Source: Rhodanobacter sp. (GTDB lineage: Bacteria; Pseudomonadota; Gammaproteobacteria; Xanthomonadales; Rhodanobacteraceae). Taken from it: a stretch of DNA of 58,328 nucleotides. A program made the position numbers and the translations under genes. This document shows positions 56,306 to 58,328 of the stretch, in pieces. The notes beneath the pieces are model-generated. The model did no database searches, was not told the origin of the DNA, and saw only the letters and a list, made by a program, of their open reading frames with translations. Position 1 is the stretch's first letter; each line of letters begins with the position of its first letter. Location of the stretch: contig DAHUXL010000135.1 of assembly GCA_027307195.1 (NCBI GenBank), positions 1-58,328 of the forward strand. Direction: 5' to 3'.

Positions 56306-56337
56306 CTTGCGGGAGCGACTTCAGTCGCTCCCACAAG
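56306..56337. repeat. REP-like palindrome between convergent genes
   Basis: CTTG-C-GGGAGCGACT and AGTCGCTCCC-A-CAAG (56306-56320 with 56323-56337) form an almost perfect palindrome with one mismatch. The GGGAGCGACTTCAGTCGCTCCC core resembles REP elements frequent in Pseudomonas and xanthomonads. It may also serve as a two-way terminator. Confidence 0.65.
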
Positions 56338-56342
56338 TGACA

Positions 56343-56741
56343 TCAAACCGCCCGGTAATCCTGGTACGACTTTTCCTCGACCAGCTGCGAGCCGAGCTTG
56401 AGGTTGATCTCGCGCTTGAACGCCGCGCGCTCGTCATTGCGGAAATACACCGCCCGCGCCAGCTCGATGAACTCCTGATCGAACGCCTGCGCGCGCTCCT
56501 TCAGCCGAATCCTGTCCTCGATGTCCCACAGCAGTTCATTCACCGCCAGCAGGCGTGCGCGTTCGTCGGCGATGTCGGCTTGCGAGGCAGCGTCGTTGGC
56601 CCAGGTCGCATTGAGCAGATCCAGTTCGTTGCGCACGTTGGCCAGCTTGGCGGCGTCGCCGATGCGCCGCGACTTGATCTCGAGGATGGTGATCTTGTCG
56701 ATCAGCTCGCCGTAGGACACCGGGGTCTGGATCAGGCTCAT
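56343..56741 (-). CDS. DUF6165 family protein
   Basis: A 132-residue mostly helical, soluble protein of unknown function. It starts MSLIQTPVSYGELIDKITILEIKSRRIGD and ends LVEEKSYQDYRAV, features of a small family that I recall as DUF6165 in xanthomonads. The middle has repeated acidic and basic helices (ELDLLNATW, AVNELLWDIEDRIRLKERAQAFDQEFIELARAVYFRNDERAAFKREI, residues ~63-112). It lies between an LPS glycosyltransferase and an ammonia-lyase, 26 nt after the latter on the same strand. No mechanism is evident. Confidence 0.8.
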   Translation of the reverse strand: MSLIQTPVSYGELIDKITILEIKSRRIGDAAKLANVRNELDLLNATWANDAASQADIADERARLLAVNELLWDIEDRIRLKERAQAFDQEFIELARAVYFRNDERAAFKREINLKLGSQLVEEKSYQDYRAV

Positions 56742-56767
56742 GGACTTGTTTCCTTCAGGAATGATGG

Positions 56768-58328
56768 TCAGGCAGCGGAGCGAAATGCGCCCTGCTGCAC
56801 CAGGGCGCAGACCGTACGCACGTCGCCGTCCATGGCGCGGTCGCGATGCATGAAGGCGATGTGCTGGCGCAGAACCGCATGGGCTTCGCGCACGCTGGTA
56901 CCAGCATGGAAATCACCAGCACCGGCCAGCGCCGCAGTCAGTTGCTGCGCCTCGGCGACGAACTGCGCGTAGTGCGGATGATCTTCGCGCGGCGCGTTGC
57001 TGATCTTCGCAGCGAGCGCCTGCCAACCACCGCGGCTGGCCAGTCGACGTGCAGCATTCAGCATCGCCTGGCGGTAATCCAGCGCCTGCGCCGCGGTATA
57101 CAGCTCCAGGGCCAGTACATGTGAGAGATCTTCGGTCATCTCCAGCACATGGCGCGCCTCGTTGGCGCCCATCGACACGTGATCCTCGGCATTCGCACTG
57201 GTCGGCACCGAATACACGCTGGCCGGATGCGCGCGAGTGGCCAAGTCATTGACCAGCGCCGCAGCGGTGTATTGCACGATCATGAAGCCGGAATCGGTAC
57301 CGTCCTCATTGCCGGTGAGAAACGCCGGCAGACCATCATTGGTGGCCGAATCGACCAGCTTGTTGAGCCGACGCTCGGAGATCGAAGCCAGCACCGGAAT
57401 CGCTGCCTTCACGTAACTCATCGCCAGCGCCAGCGGCATGCCGTGGAAGTGACCGGCCGAGATCACCTGCTCCTCAATGAACTGCGCGTCATCGTTGTCC
57501 GGAAAGATCAGCGGATTATCGGTGACGGAATTCAGTTCGATGTCGAACACGCGGCACGCCTGTGCCCACGCATCACGCACCGCGCCGTGCACCTGCGGCA
57601 TGCAGCGCAGGCTGTAGGCGTCCTGCGGCTGATGCTTCTTGCCACCCTTGAACGGCAGGAAGCGGCTGTAGAACGCCTCGCGACCATGCCGCTGATTGGC
57701 CGGCACCCAGTCCCAGCCGATATCGAAACTGAGCGCCTGATCGTCCGGTTCGCTCCACGCCTCAGCACTCCACGACTTGAAGCGCGGCACCAGGTGATAC
57801 GGAATATCGACCAAGGTGGAACCGGCCAGCAACTCGCGCACATGCGCGGCGGTTTCGACCTGGCCCGGATGCGGACGCAGTGCATGTACTTCGGGGCGCA
57901 AGGCACCGCTGCGACCGGCAAACGCATCCAGCGTCATCGATGCGGCCAGATCGGCGGTATCCAGCAATTGTTCCAACGTATCCAGCGCCAGCACACCCGT
58001 CGCCAGCATCTGCGCCGTACCGTTGTTGAGCGCCAGACCTTCCTTGAACGACAGGCGAATCGGCACGAGGCCGGCGCGCTTCAGCGCTTCCGCACCCGAC
58101 ACCCGCTCGCCGGGATAGAACGCTTCGCCACCACCGAGCAGAACGATCGCCAGATGCGACAGCGGCGCCAGGTCGCCACTGGCGCCGACCGAGCCCTTCT
58201 CCGGCACCACCGGCACCACGCCGGCATTGAGCATCGCGGTCAGCGCTTCGAGCGTGCTCACGCGGATACCAGAATGACCGCGCATCAGCGTATTGATGCG
58301 GATCAGCAACATCGCACGCACCACGTCT
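56768..58328 (-). CDS. MIO-type aromatic amino acid ammonia-lyase (HAL/PAL family), 5' end outside window
   Basis: Removes ammonia from His, Tyr or Phe using the self-made MIO group. The visible 519 residues include the MIO triad GASGDLAPLSH, KEGLALNNGTAQM, HPGQVETAA, DAYSLRCMPQVHGA and SVTDNPLIFPDNDD. PTSANAEDHVSMG follows later. The first ~95 residues, including the selectivity residues, lie beyond the edge, so His versus Tyr/Phe cannot be decided. About 50 extra residues (57629-57814) sit between HPGQ...LLAGST and the QDAYSLRC segment, compared with usual HutH. The frame is open at the right edge. Confidence 0.88.
   Translation of the reverse strand, partial: DVVRAMLLIRINTLMRGHSGIRVSTLEALTAMLNAGVVPVVPEKGSVGASGDLAPLSHLAIVLLGGGEAFYPGERVSGAEALKRAGLVPIRLSFKEGLALNNGTAQMLATGVLALDTLEQLLDTADLAASMTLDAFAGRSGALRPEVHALRPHPGQVETAAHVRELLAGSTLVDIPYHLVPRFKSWSAEAWSEPDDQALSFDIGWDWVPANQRHGREAFYSRFLPFKGGKKHQPQDAYSLRCMPQVHGAVRDAWAQACRVFDIELNSVTDNPLIFPDNDDAQFIEEQVISAGHFHGMPLALAMSYVKAAIPVLASISERRLNKLVDSATNDGLPAFLTGNEDGTDSGFMIVQYTAAALVNDLATRAHPASVYSVPTSANAEDHVSMGANEARHVLEMTEDLSHVLALELYTAAQALDYRQAMLNAARRLASRGGWQALAAKISNAPREDHPHYAQFVAEAQQLTAALAGAGDFHAGTSVREAHAVLRQHIAFMHRDRAMDGDVRTVCALVQQGAFRSAA

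Overview
The window is ordinary, dense, GC-rich chromosomal DNA of a gammaproteobacterium. It is most likely Xanthomonadales, probably the Rhodanobacteraceae (Rhodanobacter/Dyella/Luteibacter-like). This rests on gene order (fabH-fabD-fabG-acpP-fabF-pabB-pabC-mltG-tmk-holB with pilZ nearby), a Kdo kinase (kdkA) beside a GT9 glycosyltransferase, a class III PHA synthase pair, and Gln at GyrA position 83, as known from Stenotrophomonas. No phage, insertion sequence, integron or CRISPR array is visible, and the window is mostly core genome.

Layout. (1) 1-4738, minus strand: the 5' part of gyrA, mtnA (methionine salvage), a small PspC-domain membrane protein, and the phaE-phaC polyhydroxyalkanoate synthase pair. 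(2) 4812-14371, minus: the classical translation/transcription cluster in the order tRNA-fMet, two tandem intrinsic terminators, rimP, nusA, infB, rbfA, truB, rpsO, pnp, with structured RNA elements in several gaps. (3) 14444-29104, minus: a complete 14-gene nuoA-N operon for respiratory complex I, with many 1-10 nt overlaps. (4) 29350-32701, minus: PilZ, and a GAF-GAF-PAS-GGDEF-EAL cyclic-di-GMP enzyme. (5) 32894-44385, minus: yceD, rpmF, fabH, fabD, fabG, acpP, fabF, pabB, pabC, mltG, tmk, holB and a PIG-L family deacetylase, that is fatty acid synthesis followed by folate, cell-wall and replication genes; plsX is absent from its usual place. (6) 44531-50169, plus: a small membrane protein, a YceF-type Maf pyrophosphatase, a coupled MoxR-DUF58-transglutaminase operon and a Slp-type lipoprotein. 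(7) 50236-53619, minus: tRNA-Ser(GGA), 4.5S SRP RNA, dnaX, ybaB, recR and hinT. (8) 53717-58328: kdkA with an overlapping metallo-beta-lactamase-fold gene, a divergent GT9 (heptosyltransferase-type) gene, a DUF6165 gene, and a truncated MIO-type aromatic amino acid ammonia-lyase with an unusual insertion.

Nothing here is clearly a new multi-gene system. The points most worth a second look are the roughly 50-residue insertion in the ammonia-lyase, the MBL-fold gene translationally coupled to Kdo kinase, the tandem terminators between tRNA-fMet and rimP, the near-perfect hairpin in the rpsO leader, the leaderless-looking start of the yceD-rpmF-fab operon, the histone-like tail on PhaE, and the deacetylase plus cyclic-di-GMP enzyme set between holB and pilZ.
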